Of a stretch of 64,000 nt of DNA, positions 37,449 through 47,426 are shown in pieces. Below the pieces are notes generated by a model. The model saw nothing but the letters and a program-made list of their open reading frames with translations. It had not been told where the DNA came from and did no database searches. This DNA comes from Hyphomicrobiales bacterium. GTDB lineage: Bacteria > Pseudomonadota > Alphaproteobacteria > Rhizobiales > Beijerinckiaceae. Within the stretch, counting starts at the first letter, position 1; each line of letters starts with the position of its first letter. The position numbers and the translations under genes are program-made. Where the stretch lies: contig JAIXTT010000005.1 in NCBI GenBank assembly GCA_027483795.1, forward strand, positions 1-64,000, read 5' to 3'.

Positions 37449-38612
37449 TCAGTCCTCGCCCGTTCGGGCCTCGTCGGTTTCGGCGGGCTGAAGCTTCAGC
37501 GTGAAGCGCGCCCCCCTGCCGTTGCCGCCGGGGTCGACGACGAGATCGCCCCCGTGGCTCTGCGCGATGGTGCGCGAAATCGACAGGCCGAGGCCCATGC
37601 CGGTCTTCTTCGACGTGGCGAAGGCCTTGAAGAGATCGGGCAGGGCTTCCGGCGGAATGCCCGGCCCGTTGTCGGAGACGATCACGGCGGGCCCGTCGTC
37701 CAGCGCCGTCGTCTCGATCCGCACCTCGCCGTCGGGTCGCCCGCGCAGCGCTTCCGCGGCGTTGCGCAGCAGATTGACCACGACCTGCTGGATCTGCACG
37801 GGCTCGGCGAAGGCCGGCGGCAGGTCGCGCGAATAGATGCGGACCACGCGGACCTTGTCGCGCATGCCCAACAGCGTGAGTTCGACCGCCTCGTCGATCA
37901 CGGCATTGAGGTCGACGCCGCGGCGGTTGGGTTCGCGCTTCTCCACGAACTGCCGCATCCGGCTGATGATCGCGCCCGCGCGATCGGCTTCGTGCACGGC
38001 CTTTTCCATCACCGAGATCAGGGCGTCGTCGGTGCGGGCGTCGCGCCCCTTCCGAATGGTCCGCGTGCCCGCCTGCAGATAGAGCATGATGGCCGTGAGA
38101 GGCTGATTGAGTTCATGGGCCAGCGCCGCGCCCATTTCGTCGATCGCCGAGACCCGCGCGATATGCACGAGATCGGCCTGAAGCTCGCGGACCCGCTGCT
38201 CGGCCTCCTTGCGCGGGCGAAGATCGCGGATGATCCCGATGAATTGGCGCCCCTGCGGAATGCGGGCCTCGCCGACCGAAAGCTCCACCGGGAACTCCGT
38301 CCCGTCCTTATGGCGGGCATGGACCTCGCGACCGATCCCGATGATCTTGCGCTCGCCCGTATCCATGTAGTTCGAGACGTAGGAATCATGCGCGCGGCCG
38401 TAGGCCATGGGCATGATCAGCTTCACGTTCCGGCCGATCGCCTCCTCCGCGGTCCAGCCGAAAAGGCGTTCGCAGGCGATGTTGTAGACGAGGATCCGAG
38501 CTTCCTCGTCGATCACGAGGATCCCGTCGACGGCCGTGTCGAGAAAGCTGATCAGCCGCGCTTCGGATTCGGACTCCGCCGTCGCTCTCGAAACGTCCGT
38601 CTGCAGGGACAT
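37449..38612 (-). CDS. fixL: Oxygen-sensing histidine kinase FixL
   Basis: A 387-residue soluble kinase. The PAS domain (about 18-135) has the heme pocket of FixL: proximal His75 in GRAHDSYVSNY and the regulatory Arg95 in KIIGIGREV, matching His200 and Arg220 of Bradyrhizobium FixL. HisKA has the phosphoacceptor His166 in GAALAHELNQPLTAIMLYLQ, followed by the ATPase with VNLLRNAAEALRG, VSDNGPGIPPEALPDLFKAF and TGMGLGLSISRTIAQSHGG. ATG 38612 is used. No membrane segments are seen, as in BjFixL. It heads the fixL-fixJ operon. Confidence 0.93.
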   Translation of the reverse strand: MSLQTDVSRATAESESEARLISFLDTAVDGILVIDEEARILVYNIACERLFGWTAEEAIGRNVKLIMPMAYGRAHDSYVSNYMDTGERKIIGIGREVHARHKDGTEFPVELSVGEARIPQGRQFIGIIRDLRPRKEAEQRVRELQADLVHIARVSAIDEMGAALAHELNQPLTAIMLYLQAGTRTIRKGRDARTDDALISVMEKAVHEADRAGAIISRMRQFVEKREPNRRGVDLNAVIDEAVELTLLGMRDKVRVVRIYSRDLPPAFAEPVQIQQVVVNLLRNAAEALRGRPDGEVRIETTALDDGPAVIVSDNGPGIPPEALPDLFKAFATSKKTGMGLGLSISRTIAQSHGGDLVVDPGGNGRGARFTLKLQPAETDEARTGED

Positions 38613-38686
38613 GTCGTCGGTATCCGTAAAGGAACGTATGTCGAATGTGCCCGACCCGAGGGTTGACCGCAATCCTGTACCAAAGT

Positions 38687-39871
38687 TCAGCTTCGCCGTA
38701 TGACCTCCGCCAGACGGCGGGTCGCTTCCTGCAAGTCTTCGGCTTTTCTGAGAAAACACAATCTGAGGTGGTTTTCGGCTCCGCGCCCGAAGGCCGTGCC
38801 CGGTGCGAGCCCGACGACCGCCTCGTCGATGAAGCGCATCGCGAGCGCCCGCGTGTCGGTCACGCCGTCCACGGAGAAGAAGAGGTAGAACGCTCCTTCC
38901 GGCATGGGGAAGCGGACGCGTCCCGTGGCGGCGAGCCCTTCGCAGACGATGGCGCGGCCGCGTTCGGCGCGTTCGATCTGCTGCCTGACGAAGTCTTCGC
39001 CCCCGTCGAGCGCCGCGACGCCCGCGCGCTGAAGGAAGGCCGCGACGCCGGAGGAGGAGTACTGCACGAGGCTCTCGATCGTTTCGCCGAGCGCCGGGGG
39101 GGCTTCGAGCCAGCCGAGACGCCAGCCCGTCATGGCCCAGTTCTTCGAGAAGGTCTGAACGAAGAAGATCCGGTCGTCCTCGTCCATCACGTCATGGAAG
39201 GAGGGGGCTCGGGCGGAGCCGTCGAAGACGAAGCGGCCGTAGATCTCGTCGGCGATGATCCAGAGGCCGTGCTTGCGCGCGAGCGCGAGCACCGCGACCA
39301 ATTCCTCCCGCGTGGCGGTCCAGCCCGTCGGATTGGCGGGGGAATTGATCATGATCGCCCTGCTGCGCGGCGTCACGGCCGCGGCGAGGGCGTCGACGTC
39401 GAGCGACCGGCGGCCGTTGCCCTGATCCGAGGTGAGCGCGAGGGGCACTTCGACGGGCTTCGCGCCCGCGACCACGGCCGCGCCGACGAAATTCGGCCAA
39501 GCGGGCGAGGGGATCAGCACCTCGTCGCCGTTCCCCGCCGCGATGCGCACGGCGATCTGGATCGCCTGCATCCCGCCGATGGTGACGAAGAACCGCTCCG
39601 GTCCGAGGGGCTTGTCGTAGAGGCGGCACATATAGCGGGAGATCGCGTCGCGCAGTTCCGGAATGCCGCGCTGCCAGGTGTAGAAGGTCTCGCCCGCCGC
39701 CAGCGCGCTCGCCGCCGCGTCCATGATGAAGGAGGGCGTCGGCAGGTCGCCTTCGCCCACCCAGAGCGGGATCAGGCCCGGCCGCCCGCGACCGTAATTG
39801 GACACTTCGACGATGCCGCTGGGCGGCGCGCCGGCGGCTTCGGGGCGGATGGTCGGAACGGGATGGTGCAT
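38687..39871 (-). CDS. Class I PLP-dependent aminotransferase
   Basis: A 394-residue aspartate-aminotransferase-fold enzyme. PLP-site motifs are IPLWVGEGDLPTPSFI at the N-terminus, TIGGMQAIQIAVRIAAGNGD, INSPANPTGWTATREEL, IIADEIYGRFVFDG and the Schiff-base Lys in FVQTFSKNWAMTGWRLGWLE, with the substrate Arg in HLRLCFLRKAEDL. The exact substrate cannot be read; aspartate, aromatic and alanine transaminases share this fold. It is transcribed away from the hybrid kinase and ends 74 bases before the fixL start. Confidence 0.88.
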   Translation of the reverse strand: MHHPVPTIRPEAAGAPPSGIVEVSNYGRGRPGLIPLWVGEGDLPTPSFIMDAAASALAAGETFYTWQRGIPELRDAISRYMCRLYDKPLGPERFFVTIGGMQAIQIAVRIAAGNGDEVLIPSPAWPNFVGAAVVAGAKPVEVPLALTSDQGNGRRSLDVDALAAAVTPRSRAIMINSPANPTGWTATREELVAVLALARKHGLWIIADEIYGRFVFDGSARAPSFHDVMDEDDRIFFVQTFSKNWAMTGWRLGWLEAPPALGETIESLVQYSSSGVAAFLQRAGVAALDGGEDFVRQQIERAERGRAIVCEGLAATGRVRFPMPEGAFYLFFSVDGVTDTRALAMRFIDEAVVGLAPGTAFGRGAENHLRLCFLRKAEDLQEATRRLAEVIRRS

Positions 39872-40061
39872 GGCGCGGCGTCTCGAAGAACGAGTCGAAC
39901 GATGAATCGGATGCCGCCTTTTCTCACGGTTCGGCGGTGAAAGTCTCCCCGATTTGCCGAGGGGCCGCCCTGCATCCGCGTTCCGTCGCGGGCATCGCTT
40001 TCCGCTCCCGCGCGGCTCGTCTAATCTCCTGCGCGGTGGAACCGGGGGCGGGGTCGCGGAA

Positions 40062-43000
40062 ATGATGGCGGGCTGGACGGTCGTTCTCGCGGCGCTGTTC
40101 TATCTGTGCCTGCTTTTCGCCGTCGCGCATTACGGCGACACGTCCGGCAAGAAGCTGATGCAGGGCCGGGCGCGCGCCACGATCTACGCCCTCACCCTCG
40201 CCGTCTACTGCACGTCCTGGACCTTCTACGGCTCGGTCGGTCTGGCCTCGGTCTCGGGGCTCGACTTCTTCGCCATCTATATGGGTCCGATCCTCGTCTT
40301 CACCTTCGGCGTCGATCTCGTCCGACGCATCGTGCGGCTCGCCAAGTCGCAGAACATCACCTCGATCGCCGACTTCGTGGCCGCCCGCTACGGCAAGAAC
40401 GAGCGCGTGGCCATGATCGTCTGCCTGATCGCGGTGATCGGCTCGGTGCCCTACATCGCGCTGCAACTCAAGGCGATCTCGACCTCGCTGACGACGGTGC
40501 TCGACGCCTTCGAGCCCGGATCGGTCGCTCATGCGTCCCCGATCTTCGGCGACCTCGCGCTTCTCGTCGCGCTGATCCTCGCGGGTTTCGCCACGGCCTT
40601 CGGCACGCGCCACATCGACGCGACCGAACATCAGGACGGCCTGATGCTCGCGGTGGCCGCCGAGTCCGTGGTCAAGCTGGTGGCCTTCCTCGCGGTCGGC
40701 GTCTTCGTGGTCTTCGTGATGTTCGAAGGGCCCGGGGATCTCGTCGCCCGCGCCATGGAACGTTCCGACTTCGTCGCGCCGCCGGACCGCAGCTCGGGGC
40801 CCCTCAACGTCCTGACGATGATGCTGCTCTCCGCCTCCGTGATCCTGCTGCTGCCGCGGCAGTTCCACGTGACCGTGGTCGAGAACCGCGACGAGGCCGA
40901 CGTTTCGCGGGCGGCGAAGATGTTCCCGGCCTATCTGATCCTCATCAACCTCTTCGTGGTGCCGCTCGCGATCGCGGCGGACGTGGTGTTTCCGCGAGGC
41001 AGCATCTCGCCGGACATGGCGGTGATCGAGCTTCCGCTTCGGGCCGGCCAGCATGCTCTGGCGCTGATGGTGTTCATCGGCGGGCTTTCGGCGGCGACGG
41101 CGATGGTGATCGTGGCCTGCGTCGCGCTCGCCATCATGGTGTCCAACGATCTCGTCGTTCCGGTCCTGCTGCGCCGGCGCGGACAGACGGCGGCCGACAT
41201 GGGCACGCTGGTCCTCATGATCCGCCGTGCGGCGATCGTCGTCATGATCCTGCTCGGCTATTTCTATTATCGGAACACGTCCGACGCCGCACTGGCGGCG
41301 ATCGGCCTGACCTCCTTCGCCGCCATCGCACAGATCGCGCCCGCCTTTTTCGGCGGGCTGTTCTGGCGTCGCGCCAATGCGCGGGGGGCGACCGCGGGCC
41401 TCCTCGTCGGCTTCGCCGTCTGGGCCTATACGCTGTTTCTTCCGAATCTCGCGGCGCCCGCCGCCGTCGGGCTCCGGGATCTTCTGACCTACGGCCCGTT
41501 CGGCATCGAGGCGCTGAGGCCCACGGCTCTGTTCGGCTTCGACGTCTCGCCGATCGCCAACGGCACCTTGTGGAGCCTCGCGCTCAATCTCGCGGCCTTC
41601 GTGATCTTTTCCTCGAGCCGCGCGTCCTCGCCCCTCGAAAGGCTGCAGGCGAGCGTCTTCGTGTCGCCCGACCGGCCCGTCATGGCGCAGGCCTTCCGCT
41701 TCTGGCGGACGTCCGTGACGGTCGAAGAGCTTCAGACCTGCGTCGCCCGTTATCTGGGGGAGGCGCGGACCCGCGCCGCCTTCGGCGAATTCATGCAGCG
41801 GCGGGGCCGGCCCGAGGAACCGGGGCGCGAAGCCGACATCCATCTCCTGCGCTTCGCCGAGCATCAGCTCGCCTCGGCCATCGGCGCGTCCTCGTCGCGG
41901 CTGGTACTGTCGCTGCTGCTGCGCCGCCGCAACGTGACCAAGGCCGCGGCGCTCCGACTGCTCGACGACGCTTCCGCCGCGATCCAATACAATCGCGACC
42001 TTCTCCAACACGCGCTCGACCATGTCCGGCAGGGCATCACGGTGTTCGACGGGAATCTGCGCCTCGTGAGTTGGAACCGCGCCTTCGAGGAGCTGTTCGA
42101 TCTGCCGCCGGATCTCGCCCGGGTCGGCGTCGGCCTCGACGAGATCATTCTCTTCAATGCCGGGCGCGGCATGTACGGAGCGGGCTCGGCCGACGATTTC
42201 ATCGCGGCGCGGCTCGAAAGCTTCGTCAACGACTCCGAACCCGTGCGCGTGAAGCTGCACTCCTCCGGCAAGGTGCTCGACATCCGCTCGGCGCACATGC
42301 CCGACGGCGGGATCGTGACGACCTATACGGACATCACCGCGACCGTCGAAGCCGAGGAGGCGCTCGAAAGGGCGAACGAGACGCTCGAACGGCGCGTCCG
42401 CGAGCGCACGGAGGAATTGACCCGCCTCAACGAAGAACTCGGCCGCGCCAAGGCCGAGGCGGATGAGGCGAACACGTCCAAGACCCGCTTCCTCGCCGCC
42501 GCGAGCCACGACATCCTTCAGCCGCTCAACGCGGCGCGGCTCTATGCGACGTCGCTGCTCGAACGCGATCACGCCGCGGGCGAGCCGCGCCTCGCGGAGA
42601 ACGTCGACGCCTCCCTCGAAGCGGTCGAAGAGATCCTCACGGCGCTGCTCGACATCTCCCGTCTGGACGCGGGCGCGATGAAGCCCGAGCTCTCCAATTT
42701 CCGCATCGACGAGATCCTCAACCAGCTCCGCCTCGAATTCGAGCCGATGGCGAAGGAGAAGGGCATCGATCTCGTCTTCGTGCCGTCGTCGCTCGCGGTG
42801 CGGTCGGACCGTCGTCTGCTGCGCCGTCTGCTGCAGAACCTCGTCTCCAACGCGATCAAATACACGCCGCGCGGCCGCGTTCTGGTCGGGTGTCGACGGC
42901 TGAAGGGCAAGCTCCGCATCGAGGTCCGCGACACGGGGCTCGGCATCCCGCCCTCCAAGCAGAAGGCCGTGTTCAAGGAGTTCCAGCGCCTCGACCAGGG

Positions 43001-43580
43001 GGCCCGCGCGGCGCGGGGCCTCGGGCTCGGCCTGTCGATCGTCGAGCGCATCGCCCGCGTCCTCGATCACCGCGTCCGGCTCGTCTCCTCCGTCGGGCGC
43101 GGGTCCATGTTCTCCGTGGAGCTGCAGCTCGGCCCGAATCTTCCCGCCGAAGCGCCCGCGGCCCGCGCCGTTTCGCCCGCGGCCGTGCCGCTCGCGGGCG
43201 TCGTCGTGCTCTGCGTCGACAACGAGCCCGCCATTCTCGACGGCATGCGGACCCTGATCGCGGGTTGGGGCTGCACCGTGCTGACGGCGGGGAGTCTCGC
43301 GGAGGCGCATCAGGCGCTTCGTCGCGAAAAGGCGTCGCCCGACGTGATCGTGGCCGATTATCACCTCGACGACGGCAACGGCATCGACGCGATCGTGGCG
43401 CTGCGCTGGAAATTGGGCGTGGATCTTCCCGCTCTGCTGCTGACGGCCGACCGGACCCCCGCGGTGCGCGATGCGGCGGCGGAAAAGGGCGTGCAGGTCA
43501 TGAACAAGCCCGTGAAGCCCGCGGCCCTGCGCGCCTATCTCGCCCAATGGGGGCGCGCCGAGGCTTCGGCCGCGGAATGA
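40062..43580 (+). CDS. Hybrid histidine kinase with an N-terminal Na+/solute symporter domain
   Basis: A 1172-residue membrane protein. About 13 membrane segments (residues 1-500) form an SSF/PutP-like domain (YCTSWTFYGSVGLASVSGLD, FCGT-like ATAFGTRHIDATEHQDGL). Then come a cytosolic linker, a PAS domain (about 650-770, ALDHVRQGITVFDGNLRLVS), a coiled coil, HisKA with His816 in AAASHDILQPLNAARLYATS, HATPase (RDTGLGIPPSKQKAVF, GLGLGLSIVERIARVLDH) and a C-terminal receiver with Asp1099 in VIVADYHLDDGNGIDAIV. This is the CbrA/CrbS type layout, kinases tied to carbon or acetate use in other proteobacteria; the ligand here is unknown. ATG 40062 opens the first membrane helix. No regulator partner is adjacent. 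Confidence 0.9.
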   Translation: MMAGWTVVLAALFYLCLLFAVAHYGDTSGKKLMQGRARATIYALTLAVYCTSWTFYGSVGLASVSGLDFFAIYMGPILVFTFGVDLVRRIVRLAKSQNITSIADFVAARYGKNERVAMIVCLIAVIGSVPYIALQLKAISTSLTTVLDAFEPGSVAHASPIFGDLALLVALILAGFATAFGTRHIDATEHQDGLMLAVAAESVVKLVAFLAVGVFVVFVMFEGPGDLVARAMERSDFVAPPDRSSGPLNVLTMMLLSASVILLLPRQFHVTVVENRDEADVSRAAKMFPAYLILINLFVVPLAIAADVVFPRGSISPDMAVIELPLRAGQHALALMVFIGGLSAATAMVIVACVALAIMVSNDLVVPVLLRRRGQTAADMGTLVLMIRRAAIVVMILLGYFYYRNTSDAALAAIGLTSFAAIAQIAPAFFGGLFWRRANARGATAGLLVGFAVWAYTLFLPNLAAPAAVGLRDLLTYGPFGIEALRPTALFGFDVSPIANGTLWSLALNLAAFVIFSSSRASSPLERLQASVFVSPDRPVMAQAFRFWRTSVTVEELQTCVARYLGEARTRAAFGEFMQRRGRPEEPGREADIHLLRFAEHQLASAIGASSSRLVLSLLLRRRNVTKAAALRLLDDASAAIQYNRDLLQHALDHVRQGITVFDGNLRLVSWNRAFEELFDLPPDLARVGVGLDEIILFNAGRGMYGAGSADDFIAARLESFVNDSEPVRVKLHSSGKVLDIRSAHMPDGGIVTTYTDITATVEAEEALERANETLERRVRERTEELTRLNEELGRAKAEADEANTSKTRFLAAASHDILQPLNAARLYATSLLERDHAAGEPRLAENVDASLEAVEEILTALLDISRLDAGAMKPELSNFRIDEILNQLRLEFEPMAKEKGIDLVFVPSSLAVRSDRRLLRRLLQNLVSNAIKYTPRGRVLVGCRRLKGKLRIEVRDTGLGIPPSKQKAVFKEFQRLDQGARAARGLGLGLSIVERIARVLDHRVRLVSSVGRGSMFSVELQLGPNLPAEAPAARAVSPAAVPLAGVVVLCVDNEPAILDGMRTLIAGWGCTVLTAGSLAEAHQALRREKASPDVIVADYHLDDGNGIDAIVALRWKLGVDLPALLLTADRTPAVRDAAAEKGVQVMNKPVKPAALRAYLAQWGRAEASAAE

Positions 43581-43667
43581 GGCTCCGCTCCCCGGCGAAG
43601 GCGCGAGGCCGTTTCGGAGCGCCCGTTCCCGCGTTATGACGGTTCGCGGCACACGAATCGGTACAGC

Positions 43668-44270
43668 ATGGCTTCCGTCACCGGCCCGGAGATCGAACGT
43701 CTCATCCAGCTGTTGGCCCGCGTTCCCGGTCTCGGGCCGCGGTCGGCGCGGCGCGCGGCCCTTCAGCTCATCAAGAAGCGCGAGCAATTGCTCGCGCCCC
43801 TCGCCGAAGCGATGCGGGTCGCCAACGAGCGCATTCTGACCTGTTCGGTCTGCGGCAATGTCGACACGTCCGATCCCTGCACGCTCTGCCGCGATCCCAA
43901 GCGCGATCCGACCGTGCTCGTCGTGGTGGAGGACGTCGCGGACCTCTGGGCGCTCGAGCGCGCGCAGGCGACCATGGGCGCCTATCATGTTCTCGGCGGC
44001 GTGCTGTCCGCGCTCGACGGCGTCGGCCCGAAGGATCTCGATCTCGACCGCCTCGTGGCGCGCGTCGCGGAAGGAGTGGTGAAGGAGGTCGTCCTCGCCC
44101 TCAACGCGACGGTCGACGGCCAGACGACGGCTCATTACGTCACCGAGCTTCTCGCCCCGTACGGGGTGAAGGTGACGCGGCTCGCGCACGGCGTGCCCGT
44201 GGGCGGAGAGCTCGATTATCTCGACGAAGGCACGCTCGCCGCGGCGATGCGGCAGAGGACCGCGCTTTAG
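43668..44270 (+). CDS. recR: Recombination protein RecR
   Basis: A 200-residue RecR that works with RecF and RecO in gap repair. It has the helix-hairpin-helix [20 protein letters not shown], a C4 zinc finger ([20 protein letters not shown]), and the TOPRIM part [20 protein letters not shown] with [16 protein letters not shown] and [20 protein letters not shown]. Length is standard. The usual partners dnaX and ybaB are not next to it; a hybrid kinase gene precedes instead. Confidence 0.96.
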   Translation: MASVTGPEIERLIQLLARVPGLGPRSARRAALQLIKKREQLLAPLAEAMRVANERILTCSVCGNVDTSDPCTLCRDPKRDPTVLVVVEDVADLWALERAQATMGAYHVLGGVLSALDGVGPKDLDLDRLVARVAEGVVKEVVLALNATVDGQTTAHYVTELLAPYGVKVTRLAHGVPVGGELDYLDEGTLAAAMRQRTAL

Positions 44271-44366
44271 GCGTGCGTCCGCCTTCGACCGCGGCGTGAT
44301 CCGCCCTTTCGACGCGGCCGAAGAGCGTTAGTATCATCAGGATCGTCGCCCCTCACGGGAGGTTCC

Positions 44367-46226
44367 ATGCGCCGCACGCTTTCAGCCGTTCTCGTATCGG
44401 CCCTGGTCGCGGGTTTCGTTCACGCTTCTCCCGCCCGCGCGCAGGACGCCGCCGGATGGCGGCATGCGCAGACGCTGATGGGCGAGCCGAAATACAAGCC
44501 CGGCTTCACGCATTTCGACTATGTGAACCCGAACGCCCCGAAGGGCGGCGTCGTCCGCATGGCCGGGCTCGGCGGCTTCGACAATTTCAACCCGGTCGTG
44601 ACGGGGGTGAAGGGGCAGCTCGAGAGCGGCGTCTCGCTCGTCTACGAGACGCTCACCGTCACCTCGCAGGACGAAGTCTCCACCGTCTACGGGCTGCTCG
44701 CCGAGGCGATGAAGTTCCCCGACGATTACTCCTCCGTCACCTATCGTCTGCGCGCCGAAGCGCGCTGGCACGACGGGCGGCCCGTGACGCCCGAGGACGT
44801 CGTCTTCTCCTTCGACGCCTTCAAGCGGCTCTCGCCGCGCTACGCCTTCTACTATCAGCACGTCGTCAAGGCGGAGAAGACGGGCGAACGCGAGGTGACC
44901 TTCACTTTCGACCAACCCGGCAACCGCGAATTGCCGCAGATCGTGGGCCAGTTCTTCGTCATGCCGAAGCATTGGTGGGAGGGCACGACGCCCGACGGCC
45001 GCCGCCGCGACATTTCTCAGACCACGCTGGAGGCTCCGCTCGGCTCCGGCCCCTATCGGTTGAAGAGCGCCTCCGCGCCGCGCACGGCGGTTTACGAGCG
45101 CGTGCCCGATCATTGGGGCCGGGCCGTTCCCGCGCGCGTCGGCCACCATAACTTCGACGAGCAGCGCAACGAGTATTTCCGCGACACGACGGTGCTCGTG
45201 GAGGCGTTCAAGGGCGATCAATATGATTTCCGCCGCGAGAACAGCGCGAAGAATTGGGCCACCGCCTATGATTTTCCGGCGGTGAAGGAGGGGCGCGTTC
45301 TGCGCGAGGAGTTCCCGCAGCGCGCGATGGGCGTGATGCAGGCCTTCGTGTTCAATCTGCGCCGGGAGCCCTTCAAGGATCAGAGGGTGCGCCGCGCCTT
45401 CAATCTCGCCTTCGACTACGAGGAGATGAACAAGACCGTCTTCTACGGCTCCTACAAGCGCATCGCGAGCTTCTTCGAAGGCACGGAACTGGCCTCGTCC
45501 GGCCTGCCGGAAGGGCTCGAAAAGGAAATCCTCGAAAGCCTGAAGGACAAGGTTCCCCCGTCGGTCTTCACCGCGCCTTACCGGAACCCGCAGGCGGGCT
45601 CGCCCGAAGCGGTACGCAACAATCTGCGCGAGGCCGATCGGCTGCTGCGTGAGGCGGGGTGGCAGGTTCGGGACGGCAAGCGGGTCAATGCGGCGGGTCG
45701 TCCGCTGACCATCGAACTCCTCGCCTATGACTCGACCTTCGAGCGCGTGCTCCTGTTCCTGAAGCCGTCGCTCGAGCGGCTCGGCATCGGCGTGACGGTC
45801 CGCATCGTCGACGCCGCCCAATACGAGAACCGGATGCGCGACTTCGACTTCGACGTCACCACGGATCTCTGGGCGCAATCGCTTTCGCCCGGCAACGAGC
45901 AGCGCGAATATTGGGGCTCGGCGGCGGCCGACCGGCCCGGCTCGCGCAATACGGCGGGCATCAAGGATCCGGCCGTGGACGCGCTGATCGACCGCGTGGT
46001 CTTCGCCAAGACGCGCGAGGAACTGTCCGCCGCGGTGAAGGCCTTGGACCGCGTCCTGCTCGCCCACGACTACGTCGTTCCGCAATGGACCTACGACAAG
46101 GAGCGCACCGCCCGTTGGGACCGTTTCGGCAAGCCCGCGACCATGCCGCTCTACGGCGCGTCGTCGTTCCCGACCATCTGGTGGTATGACGAGGACAAGG
46201 CGAAGCGAATCGGCAGAGGCGGATGA
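44367..46226 (+). CDS. yejA: Peptide ABC transporter substrate-binding protein YejA
   Basis: A 619-residue periplasmic binding protein with a Sec signal (about residues 1-25, cleaved after SPARA). Typical stretches are LMGEPKYKPGFTHFDYVNPN, APKGGVVRMAGLGGFDNFNP, YRLRAEARWHDGRPVTPEDV, and YDFRRENSAKNWATAYDFPA with PQRAMGVMQAFVFNLRREPF, all of the extracellular solute-binding family 5, YejA branch. It heads yejABEF. In E. coli and rhizobia the Yej system imports peptides including microcin C-type antibiotics. An 80-bp gap separates it from yejB. Confidence 0.93.
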   Translation: MRRTLSAVLVSALVAGFVHASPARAQDAAGWRHAQTLMGEPKYKPGFTHFDYVNPNAPKGGVVRMAGLGGFDNFNPVVTGVKGQLESGVSLVYETLTVTSQDEVSTVYGLLAEAMKFPDDYSSVTYRLRAEARWHDGRPVTPEDVVFSFDAFKRLSPRYAFYYQHVVKAEKTGEREVTFTFDQPGNRELPQIVGQFFVMPKHWWEGTTPDGRRRDISQTTLEAPLGSGPYRLKSASAPRTAVYERVPDHWGRAVPARVGHHNFDEQRNEYFRDTTVLVEAFKGDQYDFRRENSAKNWATAYDFPAVKEGRVLREEFPQRAMGVMQAFVFNLRREPFKDQRVRRAFNLAFDYEEMNKTVFYGSYKRIASFFEGTELASSGLPEGLEKEILESLKDKVPPSVFTAPYRNPQAGSPEAVRNNLREADRLLREAGWQVRDGKRVNAAGRPLTIELLAYDSTFERVLLFLKPSLERLGIGVTVRIVDAAQYENRMRDFDFDVTTDLWAQSLSPGNEQREYWGSAAADRPGSRNTAGIKDPAVDALIDRVVFAKTREELSAAVKALDRVLLAHDYVVPQWTYDKERTARWDRFGKPATMPLYGASSFPTIWWYDEDKAKRIGRGG

Positions 46227-46306
46227 GGCGGGGTTCTTCGACGGGGTTCGCGATGACGAAAGACCCGCTCCGCGGCGTCGCCCGCGGCATGCGGAGCCGC
46301 TGACCC

Positions 46307-47425
46307 ATGCTCGCTTATGTCGCGCGCCGCCTGCTGCTGATGATCCCGACGCTGTTGGGGATCATGCTCATTTCCTTCGTCATCGTGCAGTTCGCGCCGG
46401 GCGGGCCCGTCGAGCGCGTGCTGGCGCAGTTGCAGGGCAACGACTCCTCCGCGACCTCGCGCTTTTCCGGCGGCGGCAACGATTTCGGAAGCCAGAGCGC
46501 CATGCAGCCCGGCGGCTCCGCCGCCGAGGCGGGCGCTTCCAAATATCGCGGCGCGCAGGGTCTCGATCCGGCCTTCATCAAGCAGCTCGAGGCGCAATTC
46601 GGCTTCGACAAGCCCGCCCCCGAGCGCTTCGCCGCGATGCTGTGGAACTACCTGCGCTTCGACTTCGGCAAGAGCTATTTCCGTGACGTCGAAGTGCTGA
46701 CGCTCATCAAGGAAAAGCTGCCCGTTTCGATCTCGCTCGGGCTCTGGATGACGCTCCTCTCCTATGCGGTCTCGATCCCGCTCGGCATCCGCAAGGCGAT
46801 GAAGGACGGCTCGCGCTTCGACACCTGGACTTCCGCCGTGGTGATCGTCGGCTATGCCGTTCCGGGCTTTCTCTTCGCGATCCTGCTGATCGTGCTGTTC
46901 GGCGAGGGCTCGTCCTTCCTGCCCTTCTTCCCGTTGCGGGGCCTGACATCGGACGGTTTCGACGCGCTTCCCTGGCATCTGCAGATCGTCGACTATGCGC
47001 ATCACGTCGCGCTGCCGATCCTCGCCATGGCGCTCGGCGCCTTCGCCACGTCGACGCTCCTGACCAAGAACTCCTTCCTCGAGGAAATCCGCAAGCAATA
47101 CGTCCTGACCGCGCGGATGAAGGGGCTGACCGAGACGCAGGTGCTCTATCGCCACGTCTTCCGCAACGCGATGCTCATCGTGATCGCCGGATTTCCGGGC
47201 GCGTTCATCAGCGCCTTCTTCACGGGTTCGCTGCTGATCGAAACCGTGTTCTCGCTCGACGGGTTGGGCCTTCTGTCCTTCGAGTCGATCATCAATCGCG
47301 ATTACGCGGTCGTGTTCGCGACGCTCTACATCTTCTCCCTGATCGGCCTCGTGGTGAACCTCCTCTCGGACCTCACCTATACCTGGATCGATCCGCGCAT
47401 CGATTTCGAGACGCGGGAGGCCTGA
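46307..47425 (+). CDS. yejB: Peptide ABC transporter permease YejB
   Basis: A 372-residue permease starting MLAYVARRLLLMIPTLLGIM, the classic opening of DppB-type permeases, with six membrane segments. Between the first two segments is a long periplasmic part including YRGAQGLDPAFIKQLEAQFG, normal for YejB. The EAA-like loop near TARMKGLTETQVLYRHVFRN and the end DLTYTWIDPRIDFETREA match the family. It ends two bases before yejE. Confidence 0.94.
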   Translation: MLAYVARRLLLMIPTLLGIMLISFVIVQFAPGGPVERVLAQLQGNDSSATSRFSGGGNDFGSQSAMQPGGSAAEAGASKYRGAQGLDPAFIKQLEAQFGFDKPAPERFAAMLWNYLRFDFGKSYFRDVEVLTLIKEKLPVSISLGLWMTLLSYAVSIPLGIRKAMKDGSRFDTWTSAVVIVGYAVPGFLFAILLIVLFGEGSSFLPFFPLRGLTSDGFDALPWHLQIVDYAHHVALPILAMALGAFATSTLLTKNSFLEEIRKQYVLTARMKGLTETQVLYRHVFRNAMLIVIAGFPGAFISAFFTGSLLIETVFSLDGLGLLSFESIINRDYAVVFATLYIFSLIGLVVNLLSDLTYTWIDPRIDFETREA

Positions 47426-47426
47426 G

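Noticed and set aside
38663-38676. TTGACCGCAATCCT between fixL and the aminotransferase as a FixK box
   Set aside because: Only the left half-site matches; the right half has two mismatches at key positions.
39924-44189. A 1421-codon minus-strand open frame
   Set aside because: It is antisense to the hybrid kinase and recR, both of which have full motifs.
46227-46306. Possible promoter or small gene between yejA and yejB
   Set aside because: No hairpin or hexamer pair stands out; the 80-base gap is ordinary for a binding-protein to permease spacing.
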